This document shows positions 62,099 through 64,000 of a DNA stretch of 64,000 nt, in pieces; position 1 is the stretch's first letter; every line of letters starts with the position of its first letter. The DNA comes from an uncultured Bacilli bacterium (lineage in GTDB: Bacteria > Bacillota_I > Bacilli_A > RF39 > UBA660). The stretch covers positions 7,904 to 71,903 of the forward strand of contig CAKPKR010000006.1 of NCBI GenBank assembly GCA_934167465.1. Reading direction: 5' to 3'. The notes beneath the pieces are model-generated. The model did no database searches. It was not told the DNA's origin and was given only the letters and a program-made list of their open reading frames with translations. The translations under genes and the position numbers were made by a program.

Positions 62099-62740
62099 TT
62101 ATAAATGTTTACTTAATATTTTAGATTCTATTATTTCATTTTTAATAAATTCATCATCATAAGATGAATAATTTTGATATTCTTCAGAAGATTTGAATGC
62201 TAAAACAGGAACGGTTTTATATAAATCTTTAAGAAGTTTACAATAGTCATCATTATTTTTTTTAACATTATTTTTTAATTCTTTTATATAATCAATTTCA
62301 TTGGCTATTTTTTTATATTTGTTAATTATATTATTATTATTTTTTATTTTATCTTCTATAATACAATTTTTATATAGTGTATTATATAATTCTTTATTTA
62401 AGTCTTCTTCTTTCTTAGAACCAACATAATCACTATTTATTATTTCTTCAAGATTATCATTAATTATTCCCTTTTCATTTTTATAAGCAATTATTCCAAA
62501 AATAAGTAAAATTAATGATATTGGTGTCACAGTTATTGAAATTATTCCAAAAACTATAATTAGAAAAGATATTGTCTTTATTATTTTCTTTGATTCTTTT
62601 ATATTCTCAATATTTTCTAACAAATTTCTAATAAGTATTTCTTGTTTTAAATTAACATTGTATTTCTTCTTTAATTCTTTTATATCTTTTTTATTAATAA
62701 ATATTTTTTCATTTACTTTTTTTTCTAATTTATTTAACAT
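62099..62740 (-). CDS. Hypothetical membrane-anchored coiled-coil protein
   Basis: A 213-residue protein: charged helix (1-55), two close hydrophobic segments (TISFLIIVFGIISITVTPISLILLIFGIIAY), then a long Asn/Lys/Asp-rich coiled region to the end. Starts after GGAGGG. Unrecognised. Confidence 0.55.
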   Translation of the reverse strand: MLNKLEKKVNEKIFINKKDIKELKKKYNVNLKQEILIRNLLENIENIKESKKIIKTISFLIIVFGIISITVTPISLILLIFGIIAYKNEKGIINDNLEEIINSDYVGSKKEEDLNKELYNTLYKNCIIEDKIKNNNNIINKYKKIANEIDYIKELKNNVKKNNDDYCKLLKDLYKTVPVLAFKSSEEYQNYSSYDDEFIKNEIIESKILSKHL

Positions 62741-62813
62741 GATTTTCCCTCCAAAAGTTCCATTATTATAACACTAATATTTCAGTTAGGCAATAAAATA
62801 TTTATAACTAATT

Positions 62814-64000
62814 CTAAAATTTATTTTTACTATTTATGATTTTAATTTTTACTTTTTCTATTATTTCAATATATTCATCATTATTTAAACTATATTTGTT
62901 TTTAATATTTTCTTCATAATTTGCTATTCCATTTTCTAATAAATAACTCATATAATCAATAATCTCTCTTTCAGTAATATCTAAGTTTATATCTTGTAAT
63001 ACTTTAGAACTATATTCTTCATAATTAATATCAGAATTATATTTTTTGTTATCTATTAGTTGTAATGTGTTTTTATTAATAAAATTATGTAATGATTTAA
63101 TACAATAAGAATATATTGAACCAAATAAAATGTCCTTATCTTCATATTCATAAAATAAATCTCCACATTTATCTATTATAATATCAAGAACACATCCCTC
63201 TAAATCGTTAATTAAATGAATACAATTATATTTTTTAGCAAAATTAATTGAAACAATATGACACATTTTTAAGATAAATTCTTTATTGTTTTCTAATTGT
63301 TCTTTTGTACATTGATAATTATTGCCTATCCATAATTGTTTACCATCGTTTAGATTTTTTACTATTTCTTCTTTTAATAATTTATTCTTAATTTTAAAAA
63401 TATTCAAAAATCTAGAAATATCAATATTTAACTTATAACAAATTTCTTCTATTTCTTTTTTACTATAAAATCTATTAGTTGTATATTTTAATTTAAAATG
63501 TTTTTTTATTTCATCATCATTATAATAGCTATTTTTAAACATTACTAAATTTTCAACATTTTCATATTTTTCATATAATAAATAATACATATTAAAATCA
63601 ATAATTTTATTTATGTTAATATTTTCTTGTCTTAACAAATTTATTATTTTTTTGATTTCAGTTGATTTACCTTGAGCTAATACCGTTAAACAATTTTTTA
63701 CTTCTATTTTTTCTGTCTTTAATATTTCTATTATTTTTTCGATTTCACTTGATTTACCTTTTGCTAATATTGTTAAACAATTTTTTATATCTATGTTTTC
63801 TTGTTTCAATAATTTCATTATTTTTTTGATTTCATCTGATTTACCTTGGGCTAATATTGTTAAACAATTTCTTATTTCTATTTTTTCTGTCTTTAATATT
63901 TCTATTATTTTTTCGATTTCAGATGATTTTCCAAATGCTAATATGCTTAAACAATTTTTTACTTCTATATTCTCTTGTTTTAATATTTCTATTATTTTTT
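62814..64000 (-). CDS. Protein with 29-residue tandem repeats and possible sigma-like C-terminal part, start beyond window
   Basis: The frame is open from 62814 to the right edge; the ATG at 63818 lies within a repeat and is not the start. The part seen has four complete repeats of 29 residues (KIIEILKxExIEVKNCLTVLAxGKSSEIE) followed by a fifth that fades. The next 280 residues are helical. FAKKYNCIHLINDLEGCVLDIIIDKCGDLF and ITEREIIDYM vaguely recall sigma-70 region 2 and the linker, but no family is certain. Confidence 0.65.
   Translation of the reverse strand, partial: KIIEILKQENIEVKNCLSILAFGKSSEIEKIIEILKTEKIEIRNCLTILAQGKSDEIKKIMKLLKQENIDIKNCLTILAKGKSSEIEKIIEILKTEKIEVKNCLTVLAQGKSTEIKKIINLLRQENININKIIDFNMYYLLYEKYENVENLVMFKNSYYNDDEIKKHFKLKYTTNRFYSKKEIEEICYKLNIDISRFLNIFKIKNKLLKEEIVKNLNDGKQLWIGNNYQCTKEQLENNKEFILKMCHIVSINFAKKYNCIHLINDLEGCVLDIIIDKCGDLFYEYEDKDILFGSIYSYCIKSLHNFINKNTLQLIDNKKYNSDINYEEYSSKVLQDINLDITEREIIDYMSYLLENGIANYEENIKNKYSLNNDEYIEIIEKVKIKIINSKNKF
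63651..63998. repeat. Four tandem 87-bp coding repeats
   Basis: Units at 63998-63912, 63911-63825, 63824-63738 and 63737-63651, each exactly 87 bp. Units 1 and 3 (with KQEN) and units 2 and 4 (with KTEK) are more alike, so the larger period is 174 bp. The run probably continues past the edge. Confidence 0.85.

Noticed and set aside
63651..63998. CRISPR-like tandem repeats
   Set aside because: The 87-bp units are contiguous without spacers and keep an open reading frame; they are coding repeats.
1..64000. Mycoplasma-type genetic code (TGA as Trp)
   Set aside because: TGA is used as a stop (for example at 7134-7136), and Trp is encoded by TGG throughout, and wall genes are present.

Overview
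The window is very AT-rich bacterial chromosome from the Bacillota, probably an uncultured, gut-type member of the Bacilli with a small genome. The evidence is a standard genetic code (TGA is a stop and Trp is TGG), a CotE spore-coat homologue, peptidoglycan genes (FemX-like, Ddl, MurF), T-box leaders, a LexA/SOS switch with Gram-positive SOS boxes, and Asn-tRNA made by transamidation (AspS plus GatCAB). Nearly all genes lie on the minus strand; the exceptions are lexA, a ZIP transporter, two small unknown genes and a CDP-alcohol phosphatidyltransferase. The species cannot be named from the sequence alone.

Layout, left to right. 1-2.9 kb: a truncated kinase-fold gene, miaB, and a PemK/MazF-like toxin with an XRE antitoxin. 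2.9-8.5 kb: tRNA-Lys, a wall operon (alpha/beta hydrolase, membrane-anchored MurF, Ddl, FemX-like), then rpsP-khpA. 8.5-14.4 kb: cotE, small unknowns, an approximately 610-nt structured RNA with its own promoter and terminator, and tkt. 14.4-24.5 kb: lexA facing a 44-residue membrane microprotein across two SOS boxes, queH, a cysteine desulfurase/thioredoxin/CcdA-like group, truB, obg, an RluA-type synthase, a sirtuin, a ZIP transporter and cysE. 24.5-30.8 kb is accessory: a broken surface-protein gene, a WYL/SIS/Ham1-like operon, an ISAs1-like element with intact ends and a decayed transposase, two small genes, tRNA-Ser, a pilin-like protein and an NrtR-like regulator. 30.8-42 kb: secE-nusG-(unknown)-rplKA-rplJL-rpoBC. 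42-50 kb: a surface-protein gene, a CDP-alcohol phosphatidyltransferase, a polysaccharide deacetylase, recD2, trxA and cvpA. 50-61.6 kb: pheST behind a Phe T-box, tRNA-Glu and tRNA-Asn, another surface-protein gene, and gatCAB-aspS behind an Asn/Glu T-box. The right end has three unknown genes, the last carrying 29-residue tandem repeats and running off the edge.

Three points stand out. (1) Two paralogous exported-protein genes (42105-42929, 55669-56292) each have a run of ten G between the -35 and -10 boxes. Fourteen other promoters read here all have 17-bp spacers, while these two have 19, which suggests slipped-strand phase variation of transcription. A third paralogue (24545-25111) has both an interrupted tract and a nonsense codon. 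(2) The gene-free stretch 11.7-12.3 kb encodes a large structured RNA with a strong promoter, a terminator, two hairpins sharing a 9-nt motif and a self-complementary loop. It resembles the ornate large RNAs (ROOL, OLE, GOLLD) in size, but I cannot assign it to a class. (3) The gatCAB-aspS T-box has GAAC in the specifier position, which can be read as GAA (Glu) or AAC (Asn), and the genes for exactly those two tRNAs lie just downstream.
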